Of a stretch of DNA of 64,000 bases, positions 18,421 through 25,603 are shown piece after piece. This stretch comes from AC-49 sp963817035. GTDB lineage: Bacteria > Actinomycetota > Thermoleophilia > Solirubrobacterales > Solirubrobacteraceae. The position numbers and the translations under genes are program-made. A model generated the notes under the pieces. The model was given only the letters and a program-made list of their open reading frames with translations. It ran no database searches and was not told the DNA's origin. Within the stretch, counting starts at the first letter, position 1. Every line of letters starts with the position of its first letter. Location: NCBI GenBank assembly GCA_963817035.1, contig CAWFMM010000003.1:930001-994000 (forward strand), in the 5' to 3' direction.

Positions 18421-19651
18421 GGCTGTTGACGCTACACGTCCTGTCGCCGCTCTGGCGCTCAGCGAATCCGCCGCGGTCGCGTGGCGCGCGTTGTGGACGT
18501 CGCGCCTGCTGATCGTCGTGTCGGGCCTCGGCGCCGTGCTCATCTGGGGTCTCTCGGGACGCCACGGCGCGTTCGATCCCGGAGGCGTGACCTCGCCGTT
18601 CGGCCATCTCGGTGACCAGCTCGTCGCACCGTTCGCCCGCTGGGACTCCAAGTGGTACCTGGAGATCGCCAACGGCGGCTACGCCGCGGACGATCCCCAG
18701 CGCGCGGCGTTCTTCCCGCTCTATCCGCTGCTCGTCGCGAGCCTCGGCGCGATCCTCGGATCGCCGCTGATCGCGGGGATCCTGATCTCGTGCGTCTGCG
18801 CATGGGTCGGCCTGGCCTTCCTGCACCGGCTGACCGAGATCGAGCTGGGCGGCGATGCGGCGCGCCACACCGTCTGGCTGCTCGCGTTCTGCCCGATGGC
18901 GTTCTTCTTCAGCGCGGTCTACAGCGAGTCGCTGTACCTGATGCTGTCGGTCGGCGCGATCCTCGCCGCGCGCACCGGTCGCTGGCCGTGGGCGGCGACG
19001 GCGGGCATCCTCGCCGCGGCGACGCGCAACACCGGCGTGCTGCTGGTGCTGCCGTTGTTCCTGCTGTGGTGGCAGCGCCGAGACCGGCCCAGCGACCTGT
19101 TGTGGATTGCCTGCATCCCGCTGGGGCTCGGCGCGTTCTGCCTGTGGACGGCAACCCACGGTGGCGGCTTCCTCGACACGTTCCACGCCGCGAAGCTGTG
19201 GTACCGGGAGTTCGACGGGCCGTTCAGCGGCGCCTGGAAGGGCACGGTCGCCGCGTGGGACGGCGCGCGCCAGCTGTTGCACGGCTCCGAGACGCCCGTG
19301 TACTACCAGCAGGCGGGTGGCCACCCGTTCGTCGTCGCCTGGCACAACCTGCTGCCGATCCCGTTCCTGCTCGCCGGGATCTGGATGTTCGTCGGCGCCG
19401 TGCGACGGCTGCGCGTCGCCTACTGGGGCTACGCCTTCGTCGTGCTGATGCTCGCGCTGTCCTATCCGCCGCCGCCGCAGCCGCTGGCCTCGTTCCCGCG
19501 CTACGAGCTGGTCGTGTTCCCGCTGTTCATGTGGCTCGGCTGGTGGGTCTCACGCGGGAGTCGGCTGCGGGTGGGCGTCGTCTATGGGGTGTGTGCCGGC
19601 GGCCTGGTCGCGTTCACCGCGCAGTTCGCCACCTGGCACTGGGTCGCGTGA
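18410..19651 (+). CDS. PIG-V-like integral membrane mannosyltransferase
   Basis: 413 residues with about ten hydrophobic helices. The extracytoplasmic loop after TM1 carries FARWDSKWYLEIANGGY, and FFPLYPLLV follows, the pattern of PIG-V/GPI mannosyltransferase-type GT-C enzymes. Such enzymes use a polyprenyl-phosphate sugar to modify lipids or proteins outside the membrane. The start is ATG 18410 or ATG 18419; the second overlaps the divergent mscS start at CCATGG. Neither has a Shine-Dalgarno sequence. The stop overlaps the HAD gene as GTGA. Confidence 0.75.
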   Translation: MYAMAVDATRPVAALALSESAAVAWRALWTSRLLIVVSGLGAVLIWGLSGRHGAFDPGGVTSPFGHLGDQLVAPFARWDSKWYLEIANGGYAADDPQRAAFFPLYPLLVASLGAILGSPLIAGILISCVCAWVGLAFLHRLTEIELGGDAARHTVWLLAFCPMAFFFSAVYSESLYLMLSVGAILAARTGRWPWAATAGILAAATRNTGVLLVLPLFLLWWQRRDRPSDLLWIACIPLGLGAFCLWTATHGGGFLDTFHAAKLWYREFDGPFSGAWKGTVAAWDGARQLLHGSETPVYYQQAGGHPFVVAWHNLLPIPFLLAGIWMFVGAVRRLRVAYWGYAFVVLMLALSYPPPPQPLASFPRYELVVFPLFMWLGWWVSRGSRLRVGVVYGVCAGGLVAFTAQFATWHWVA

Positions 19652-20325
19652 CCCGAGCCGTCCTGCTCGACGCGCTCGGGACGCTGGTGGAGCTCGAGCC
19701 GCCGTGGCCCGCGTTGGTGGCGCAGCTGGGCGCGCGCGGCGTCGAGATCGACGAGCACCAGGCGCAGGTCGCGCTGCGGGCGGAGATGCGCCACTACCGC
19801 GACCACTGCGTCGAGGCCGCCGATGCCGGCGCGCTCGCCGCATTGCGCGCACGCTGCACCGAGGTGCTGCGGGCCGAGCTCCCCGAGCACGCGCGCGATC
19901 TCGACGCGGCCGAGCTGCAGGCGGCGCTCCTGGCGTCGCTGCGCTTCGGCGTCTACCCGGAGGTTCCCGACGAGCTGCGGGCGCTGCGGGCGACCGGGTG
20001 CCGGCTGGTCGTCGTCAGCAACTGGGACATCTCGCTGCACGACGTCCTGGCGCAGACCGGCCTCGACGCGATGCTCGACGGCGTCGTCACCTCGGCGCAG
20101 GCCGGGGTCTCCAAGCCCGACCCGGCGATCTTCTCGCGTGGGCTCGAACTCGCGGGCGTGGCGGCCGACGAGGCGCTGCACGCGGGCGATGATGTCGAGC
20201 TCGACGTCGGCGGCGCGCGGGCCGCGGGCGTCCGCCCGGTCCTGATCGCCCGCGGCGGGGAGCGCGCACCCGGCGGGGTGACGGTGCTTGCGTCACTGGC
20301 GGGTCTTCACCGGATCGCAACGTAG
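19648..20325 (+). CDS. HAD-superfamily hydrolase
   Basis: 225 residues with a helical cap after motif I. Motif I is LLDALGTL: the nucleophile Asp is kept, but the second Asp of the phosphatase DxDxT is replaced by Leu, as in haloacid-dehalogenase-type members (DAYGT). Motif II is VVSNWD, motif III the Lys in SKPDPAIF and motif IV HAGDDVELDVGGA. The substrate is unknown; a dehalogenase-like or divergent phosphatase activity are both possible. The start is GTG 19648, coupled to the mannosyltransferase. Confidence 0.8.
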   Translation: MTRAVLLDALGTLVELEPPWPALVAQLGARGVEIDEHQAQVALRAEMRHYRDHCVEAADAGALAALRARCTEVLRAELPEHARDLDAAELQAALLASLRFGVYPEVPDELRALRATGCRLVVVSNWDISLHDVLAQTGLDAMLDGVVTSAQAGVSKPDPAIFSRGLELAGVAADEALHAGDDVELDVGGARAAGVRPVLIARGGERAPGGVTVLASLAGLHRIAT

Positions 20326-20328
20326 AGT
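20323..20328 (+). promoter_or_regulatory. Putative -10 box built on the HAD stop codon
   Basis: TAGAGT begins with the TAG stop of the HAD gene and ends 8 nt before the CPBP ATG. It fits a leaderless start for the CPBP gene. Confidence 0.3.
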
Positions 20329-20336
20329 CCTGGCGG

Positions 20337-21215
20337 ATGGACATGGTGACGCCCGAGTCGATGGCCCCGTCCGGGGGCCTCTCCTTCACCCCCGTCGATC
20401 CGGCCTCACGCTGGAAGCCGTGGACCGCGCCGATCGCGCTGGTCGCCGGCCTCGCGCTCGGTCTCGTCGTCGGGTTCGTCGTCGCGATCGTCGCGGCGAT
20501 CGTCGGAGCGTCGCTCAGCGATCCGCCGGCCGCGGTGAGCATCGCCTCGACCGTCGGCCTCGACGTGTCGTTCATCGCCGTCACGCTGTGGCTTGCGCGC
20601 CGCGTCGCGACGCCTCGGCCTGAGCAGTTCGGGCTGCGGGCGACCGCGATCGGCAAGGGGATCGCGCTTGTCGTCGGCGGCTACCTGCTGACGCTGGTGA
20701 TCGTCTACGTCTGGACCCAGGCGCTGGACATCCATCAGACCGACAAGCTCCCGCAGCAGCTCGGGGCCAACGACAGCACGCTGGCGCTCGTCGCGGTCGG
20801 CGTGCTGACCTGTGTCGTCGCGCCCATCTGCGAGGAGTTCCTGTTTCGCGGCTACATGTTCCGCGCGCTGCGCAACTGGTGCGGCGTCTGGCCGGCGGCG
20901 ATCATCGTCGGCGTGGCGTTCGGCGCGGTTCACGTGGCGTCGGCGCCGGTCGGCTACATCGTGCCGCTGGCCGCGTTCGGCGTGATCCTATGCTTCGTCT
21001 ACGAGATCTCCGGCTCGCTGTATCCGGGGATCGCGCTGCACAGCCTCAACAACGCGATTGCGTTCGTGTCGCTGGAGCACGGACACGGCGCGGGCATCTA
21101 TGTCGCGGCCATCTTCGGCGCGCTCGCGGTGATCGCGGCGATCCTCCGGGTCGCCGTCCGCGGCTGGTCGGCGGTGGCCGATCGCGCCGAGTCGACGCTC
21201 CGCGGCGTCGCATAG
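20337..21215 (+). CDS. CPBP-family intramembrane metalloprotease
   Basis: 292 residues with about eight TM helices. The CPBP (ABI/CAAX-protease) motifs are present: EEFLFRGYMFRAL (paired Glu and Arg), GAVHVAS and HSLNN. Members cleave within membranes; in bacteria, roles range from bacteriocin immunity to prenylated-peptide processing, so no substrate can be assigned. ATG 20337 and ATG 20343 are both possible; the first follows TAGAGT by 8 nt. Confidence 0.85.
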   Translation: MDMVTPESMAPSGGLSFTPVDPASRWKPWTAPIALVAGLALGLVVGFVVAIVAAIVGASLSDPPAAVSIASTVGLDVSFIAVTLWLARRVATPRPEQFGLRATAIGKGIALVVGGYLLTLVIVYVWTQALDIHQTDKLPQQLGANDSTLALVAVGVLTCVVAPICEEFLFRGYMFRALRNWCGVWPAAIIVGVAFGAVHVASAPVGYIVPLAAFGVILCFVYEISGSLYPGIALHSLNNAIAFVSLEHGHGAGIYVAAIFGALAVIAAILRVAVRGWSAVADRAESTLRGVA

Positions 21216-21218
21216 GAT
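21213..21218 (+). promoter_or_regulatory. Putative -10 box built on the CPBP stop codon
   Basis: TAGGAT starts with the CPBP stop TAG and ends 7 nt before the L,D-transpeptidase ATG. No Shine-Dalgarno sequence precedes that ATG. Confidence 0.35.
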
Positions 21219-21225
21219 CTGGGCG

Positions 21226-22242
21226 ATGCGCCGCCTCACCGTCCTCGTCGCCGCCATGGCGCTGTTCATCGTTGCCCCGGCCGCCGCGCAGGACACCACG
21301 CCCGTACCGCCGCCCGTGACCGTGCCGACCCAGACGACGCCGGCGCCACCGCCTGAGCCGACGCCCGTCTTCGGGACGATCAAGCTCACGCCCCAGAAGG
21401 TCGGGTCCAAGTCGATGGTCCTCGCGGGCGCGCATTGGCGCGTGCGCGGCGTCCTCAAGCCGTACGTCGCGGGGCAGAAGGTCGTCGTCCGCTTCTACCA
21501 CGGCGCGCATCGCCTGGCCTCGAAGACCGTGCACGTCTCGTCGTCGCCCGGCGGCACGGCAGGCGTGTTCGTCGTCGGCTTCTCCGCCCGACGCACCGGC
21601 ACGGTGACGGTCAAGGCGTCGCACCTCGCGACCGGCGAGCTCAAGACGATCGTCGCGCGCCCCAAGAAGGTGGTGGTGCTGGCGACGCACCTCTCGCCCG
21701 GCGCGCACGGTCAGGGTGTCCGCGCGCTGCAGCACCTGCTCGAGGGCCTGCACTTCGCAGTCAACACGACCGGGGTCTACGACCAGCGCACAGGCCGCGG
21801 CGTGCTCGCGTTCCAGAAGCTCACCGGCCTTCCGCGCACGAGCATCGCCGGGCGCCAGACGATGCGCAAGCTGCTGTCGGGCGCCGGGCACTTCAAGGTT
21901 CGCTACCGCGCACAGGGCAAGCACGTCGAGGCGAGCCTGTCCAAGCAGGTGATCGCGCTGATCAACCCGCACGGCAAGGTCTACCGGATCTACCCGATCA
22001 GCTCCGGCAAGCCGTCGACCCCGACCGTTCAAGGGAACTTCAAGGTCTACTCGAAATCGCCGGGCTACAACTCCGAGGGCATGTACTACTCCAGCTACTT
22101 CATCCGTGGCTACGCGATCCACGGCTACGACCCGTCGCCCGCGTATGCGGCCAGTCACGGCTGCCTGCGCACGTGGATTCCCGACGCGATCGCGATCTAC
22201 AGCTGGGTCCAGGTCGGCGACGGGGTTGACGTCTACCCGTAG
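21226..22242 (+). CDS. L,D-transpeptidase with peptidoglycan-binding domain
   Basis: Secreted wall enzyme of 338 residues that forms 3-3 crosslinks or anchors proteins. It has a signal peptide (about 1-21, cleavage after AAA), a Pro/Thr linker, an Ig-like beta region (about 50-150), a PG_binding_1 domain (about 160-205, with VRALQHLLEGL and FQKLTGLP) and a YkuD domain. The YkuD domain ends with AIHGYDP and SHGCLR (catalytic Cys313). The beta and PG-binding units place catalysis away from the membrane. Confidence 0.92.
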   Translation: MRRLTVLVAAMALFIVAPAAAQDTTPVPPPVTVPTQTTPAPPPEPTPVFGTIKLTPQKVGSKSMVLAGAHWRVRGVLKPYVAGQKVVVRFYHGAHRLASKTVHVSSSPGGTAGVFVVGFSARRTGTVTVKASHLATGELKTIVARPKKVVVLATHLSPGAHGQGVRALQHLLEGLHFAVNTTGVYDQRTGRGVLAFQKLTGLPRTSIAGRQTMRKLLSGAGHFKVRYRAQGKHVEASLSKQVIALINPHGKVYRIYPISSGKPSTPTVQGNFKVYSKSPGYNSEGMYYSSYFIRGYAIHGYDPSPAYAASHGCLRTWIPDAIAIYSWVQVGDGVDVYP

Positions 22243-22257
22243 GCGTAGGCCCGCCGG

Positions 22258-22593
22258 TCAGCCGCGGTCTGCGAGCGCCCGCGCGAGATAGCCCAGCCCG
22301 AGCCCGAAGAGCAGGATGCCGAGCAGGTCGGGCACGACGTGGCGGACCCACTCGCCCTTGCCGTCGACGATCGAGTTGAACGGCGTCGTCAGGGTGTGGG
22401 CGGCCTTGTCGATGAACTTGCGCGGCTGCTTGACCGGCTTGGGCGGCGGCGCCACCGGATGCTCGTTGCCTTCGATCTGCTGGACGGCGCTGGTCTCGCT
22501 GCCCTTCGTCTGGTCGATAACGAACAGCAGGAAGCTGATCGCGATGATCAGGCTGCAGACGATCGCCGCGGTGCGCAGGAAGGTGGAAACCAT
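22258..22593 (-). CDS. Small two-TM membrane protein of unknown function
   Basis: 111 residues: an N-terminal TM (about 7-27), a polar region with a proline- and lysine-rich patch (about 30-65), and a C-terminal TM (about 90-108). No known domain is recognised. The ATG at 22593 is 8 nt after TACTCT, so the mRNA is probably leaderless. It is divergent from pyrE with only 27 nt between start codons and converges on the L,D-transpeptidase gene. Confidence 0.7.
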   Translation of the reverse strand: MVSTFLRTAAIVCSLIIAISFLLFVIDQTKGSETSAVQQIEGNEHPVAPPPKPVKQPRKFIDKAAHTLTTPFNSIVDGKGEWVRHVVPDLLGILLFGLGLGYLARALADRG

Positions 22594-22601
22594 GTCGTGC
22601 G

Positions 22602-22611
22602 AGAGTAGGAT
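22602..22611. promoter_or_regulatory. Overlapping divergent -10 boxes (small membrane protein / pyrE)
   Basis: On the minus strand TACTCT (22602-22607) lies 8 nt before ATG 22593. On the plus strand TAGGAT (22606-22611) lies 9 nt before ATG 22621. The two boxes share two base pairs, so RNA polymerase probably cannot open both at once. Confidence 0.45.
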
Positions 22612-22620
22612 AGGCGCCGG

Positions 22621-23166
22621 ATGAGCGCGCATAGCCGGCTGATCGAGGAGCTGCGAATCCACGCGCTCGTCATCGGAGAGGTCACGCTGACCAGCGGCCG
22701 CGTCGCGCCGTACTACGTCGATGCCAAGCGGGCGATTCTGCGACCGGCGGGGTTCTTGGCCCTGGGCGAGCTCGTTGCAGCGAAGGCGGCCGCGTGGAAC
22801 GCCACCGCGGTCGGCGGCCTGACGATGGGCGCCGACCCCGTCGCCTGTGCCGCGCTCGCCGCGGGCGCCGATGTCACCGCGTTCTTCGTGCGCAAGGAGT
22901 CCAAGGGTCACGGGCTGCAGCGCCAGATCGAGGGGCCGCCGCTGGGACCCGGCACGCGCTGCCTGATCGTCGAGGACGTCGTCACGACCGGCGGCTCGAC
23001 GCTGCAGGCGATCGAGGCGGTCCGCGCGGCGGGCTTGCAGATCGTCGGTGTGACCGCGGTGCTCGACCGGCTGGCCGGCGGCGGCGACGCGATCCGCGAG
23101 GCGGCGGGTGCGCCGTACGAGCCACTGACCACGATCGACGATGTGTATCCCGAGCGGGTGGAGTAG
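22621..23166 (+). CDS. pyrE: Orotate phosphoribosyltransferase
   Basis: Adds PRPP-derived ribose phosphate to orotate to make OMP in pyrimidine synthesis. The 181 residues show GEVTLTSGRVAPYYVDAK, the LTMGADP substrate loop, FFVRKESKGHG and the PRPP motif LIVEDVVTTGGST. Other pyr genes are not adjacent. The ATG lacks a Shine-Dalgarno sequence and follows TAGGAT by 9 nt. A GC-rich hairpin begins 19 nt after the stop. Confidence 0.96.
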   Translation: MSAHSRLIEELRIHALVIGEVTLTSGRVAPYYVDAKRAILRPAGFLALGELVAAKAAAWNATAVGGLTMGADPVACAALAAGADVTAFFVRKESKGHGLQRQIEGPPLGPGTRCLIVEDVVTTGGSTLQAIEAVRAAGLQIVGVTAVLDRLAGGGDAIREAAGAPYEPLTTIDDVYPERVE

Positions 23167-23184
23167 GGCTCGGGTGCTGGGTGA

Positions 23185-23200
23185 GCGCCCGCACGGGCGC
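23185..23200 (+). terminator. GC-rich hairpin after pyrE
   Basis: GCGCCC and GGGCGC form a 6-bp stem with a 4-nt loop, 19 nt past the pyrE stop, without a T-tract. Such hairpins can act as terminators in high-GC actinobacteria. Confidence 0.4.
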
Positions 23201-23208
23201 GGACCTCG

Positions 23209-23258
23209 GACGTGCCCAACATTGTGGGGGTATTAGGCACGACGGGATTGGGCACGTC
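23209..23258. repeat. 11-bp perfect inverted repeat between pyrE and tRNA-Arg
   Basis: GACGTGCCCAA at 23209-23219 is the exact reverse complement of TTGGGCACGTC at 23248-23258, with 28 nt between. The 8-mer GGCACGWC also recurs directly at 23236-23243 and 23291-23298. The rest of 23167-23313 holds no gene that I can see. Confidence 0.5.
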
Positions 23259-23313
23259 TGTTTCCCACAGCCAGGCTGTTAGGAGAGCTCGGCACGTCGA
23301 CGACACGATCCAG

Positions 23314-23385
23314 TGCCCCCGGCAGGAGTCGAACCTGCGCACCCGCTTTAGGAGAGCGGCGCTCTATCCACTGAGCTACGAGGGC
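23314..23385 (-). tRNA. tRNA-Arg (anticodon CCT)
   Basis: The minus strand folds as a 72-nt cloverleaf. It has a 7-bp acceptor (5' GCCCTCG, one G-T pair), D stem GCTC/GAGC, a 5-bp anticodon stem CCGCT/AGCGG with loop CTCCTAA, a 4-nt variable loop, and T stem GCAGG/CCTGC around TTCGACT. Anticodon CCT reads the rare arginine codon AGG. The 3' CCA is not encoded. Confidence 0.93.
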
Positions 23386-23448
23386 CTGCGACCAGCATTG
23401 TGACGCCGTGGCAGGGGGTCGCGAGTACAGCGCGAAGTCTGAACGTGG

Positions 23449-24618
23449 ATGACCACGGGCGCACCCGAGCTGCTCGGCCAGCCGATCGATGTCCTGACCG
23501 GTGACGAGTCGGCGGGCGGCGGGCCGCGCGGGCGCCTGGTCTGGCGACGGCTGCGCTCAGACCGCTTGGCCGTCGTCGCGATGGCGACGATCGCGTTCCT
23601 GGTTCTCGTCGCGATCTTCGCGCCGCTGATCGTCGAGCTCGTCGGTGCGCGACCGCCCAACGAGCAGTCGACGCGCTACCTCACGAGCTTCGGCGGGGCG
23701 ACGGGGCCGTCGTGGCACAACCTGTTCGGGACCGACGATCTCGGCCGCGACGTGTTCAGCCGCGTCCTCTACGGCGCGCGCGTGTCGCTCGAGGTCGCGA
23801 TCATCTCGACGACGCTGATCGTCGCGATCGGCGCCGCCGTCGGGATCGTCGCCGGCTACTACGGCGGCTGGGTCGACACGCTGCTCTCGCGCGTCACCGA
23901 TGTCTTCCTCGCGTTCCCGCTGCTGCTGCTCGCGCTCGGCCTGGGCGCCGCGTGCTCGGTCGGCAGCGGTTGCGTGCCGGTGAACTACCGCAATGTCGGA
24001 CTCGTGTTGATCGTCCTCGGCGTCGCGGCCGCCGCGGCGACCGTGGCGCTGCTGTTCGTGCGCTCCTACCGTGAGGATGACCGCGCCGAGCGCCGGGAGT
24101 TGGTCGGCCGTGCGCTGCCGTGGGGCGTGATCGTGCTCTGCGGTCTGGTCTTCGAGACGATCACGCCTCCGCGGACCGGCGGGCTGATCCAGCCTGGGCT
24201 CACGGACGTGATCTTCGTCCTCGTCATCGCCGGCTGGCCCTACGTGGCGCGGATCGTGCGCGGCCAGACGCTGACGCTGCGCGAGCAGCAGTTCGTCGAC
24301 GCGGCGCGCTCGATCGGGGCGTCGGACATGCGGATCCTCACCCGCCACATCCTGCCCAACCTGACCTCCGCGCTCGTCGTCGCGGCGATGGTGCTGATCC
24401 CTGGCGTGATCCTGTTCGAGGCCGCGCTGTCGTACCTGGGCGTCGGAGTCCAGCCGCCGACGGCGTCGTGGGGCTCGATGATCTCCGGGGCGACAGGGGT
24501 CTTCGACAGCGCCTGGTGGTACATGGTCTTCCCCGGGCTCGCGCTGCTGATCTGCGTGCTCGCTTTCAACCTGCTCGGCGACGGTCTGCAGGACGCGCTG
24601 GGCGGCCGCCGGCGCTAG
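23449..24618 (+). CDS. Dipeptide/oligopeptide-type ABC transporter permease (DppC/OppC-like), enlarged
   Basis: 389 residues, against about 290-310 for the family. It has N-terminal TM1, the LFGTDDLGRDVFSRVLYGARVSL segment typical of the DppC type, and the ATPase-contacting EAA loop with FVDAARSIGASDMRILTRHILPN. The extra length is an insert at about 180-250 that adds two hydrophobic helices around a charged loop (RSYREDDRAERRELV). It is the first gene of the transporter operon. It precedes the DppB-like gene, the reverse of the usual order. Confidence 0.88.
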   Translation: MTTGAPELLGQPIDVLTGDESAGGGPRGRLVWRRLRSDRLAVVAMATIAFLVLVAIFAPLIVELVGARPPNEQSTRYLTSFGGATGPSWHNLFGTDDLGRDVFSRVLYGARVSLEVAIISTTLIVAIGAAVGIVAGYYGGWVDTLLSRVTDVFLAFPLLLLALGLGAACSVGSGCVPVNYRNVGLVLIVLGVAAAAATVALLFVRSYREDDRAERRELVGRALPWGVIVLCGLVFETITPPRTGGLIQPGLTDVIFVLVIAGWPYVARIVRGQTLTLREQQFVDAARSIGASDMRILTRHILPNLTSALVVAAMVLIPGVILFEAALSYLGVGVQPPTASWGSMISGATGVFDSAWWYMVFPGLALLICVLAFNLLGDGLQDALGGRRR

Positions 24619-24631
24619 AGGACGCTGAACC

Positions 24632-25603
24632 ATGGGCGGCTACATCGCGCGACGGCTGGTGTGGATGGTCTTCGTGCTGCTGGCGATCAGCTTCATCACG
24701 TTCGTGATGTTCTCGGTCCTGCCGTCGTCGGACCCGGTCGTGCTGCGCGCCGGCCGCAACGCGACGCCCGAGGTCCGCGAGGCGGTGCGCCACGCGCTGG
24801 GCCTCGATCAGCCGTGGTACGCCCAGTACTGGCTCCAGCTCAAGGGCCTGGTCCTGCACTTCGACTTCGGTCGCGACTACTTCAACGGAACGTCGGTCCG
24901 GGCCGAGGTCTTCGACCGCCTGCCCGCGACGCTCGGGCTCGTCCTCGGGGCGACGGTGATCTGGCTCGGGATCGGGATCCCGCTCGGGATCTACTCCGCC
25001 GTGCGCCACGGGCGGGCGGGCGATCGCGTGGCAACCGGCGGGTCGCTGCTCTTCATGTCGGCCCCGACGTACTGGCTCGGGCTGCTGGCGCTGTTCCTGT
25101 TCGCCAAGGACATCGGCGCGGTCCCGATCTTCGACGGCGCCGGGAGCTACCCGGCGAGCGGCAACCTGTTCACCGACCCGGGATCCGTCGCGCCGACGCT
25201 GTTCCTGCCGTGGCTCGTGCTCGCCGCCTCGCTGGCCGGGATCTACGCGCGGTTCATGCGCGCGAGCCTGATCGACGTCCTCGGTGAGGACTACATCCGC
25301 ACGGCGCGCGCGAAGGGGCTGCGGGAACGCGACGTGATCTGGCGCCACGGAGTGCGCGCGGCGATCACGCCGATCGTGACGATCCTCGGCGTCGATCTCG
25401 GCGTCCTGCTCGGTGGCGCGATCCTGACCGAGACGGTGTTCGCGATCCCCGGCATCGGTGATCTGTCGTTCAACGCGATCAAGACCGGCAACCTGCCGCT
25501 GGTGCAGGCGACGGTGCTGATCGGCGCGCTGTTCATCGTCACGCTCAACGTGATCGTCGACATCGCCTATGCGTTCCTCGATCCGCGGGTGCGCTACCAG
25601 TGA
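24632..25603 (+). CDS. Dipeptide/oligopeptide-type ABC transporter permease (DppB/OppB-like)
   Basis: 323 residues with six TM helices. N-terminal YIARRLVWMVFVLLAISFITF is the typical DppB start. The cytoplasmic loop YIRTARAKGLRERDVIWRHG couples to the ATPases. It starts 13 nt after the first permease, with GAGGA upstream, and overlaps the next gene as GTGA. With its partner it should form the importer channel. Confidence 0.9.
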   Translation: MGGYIARRLVWMVFVLLAISFITFVMFSVLPSSDPVVLRAGRNATPEVREAVRHALGLDQPWYAQYWLQLKGLVLHFDFGRDYFNGTSVRAEVFDRLPATLGLVLGATVIWLGIGIPLGIYSAVRHGRAGDRVATGGSLLFMSAPTYWLGLLALFLFAKDIGAVPIFDGAGSYPASGNLFTDPGSVAPTLFLPWLVLAASLAGIYARFMRASLIDVLGEDYIRTARAKGLRERDVIWRHGVRAAITPIVTILGVDLGVLLGGAILTETVFAIPGIGDLSFNAIKTGNLPLVQATVLIGALFIVTLNVIVDIAYAFLDPRVRYQ

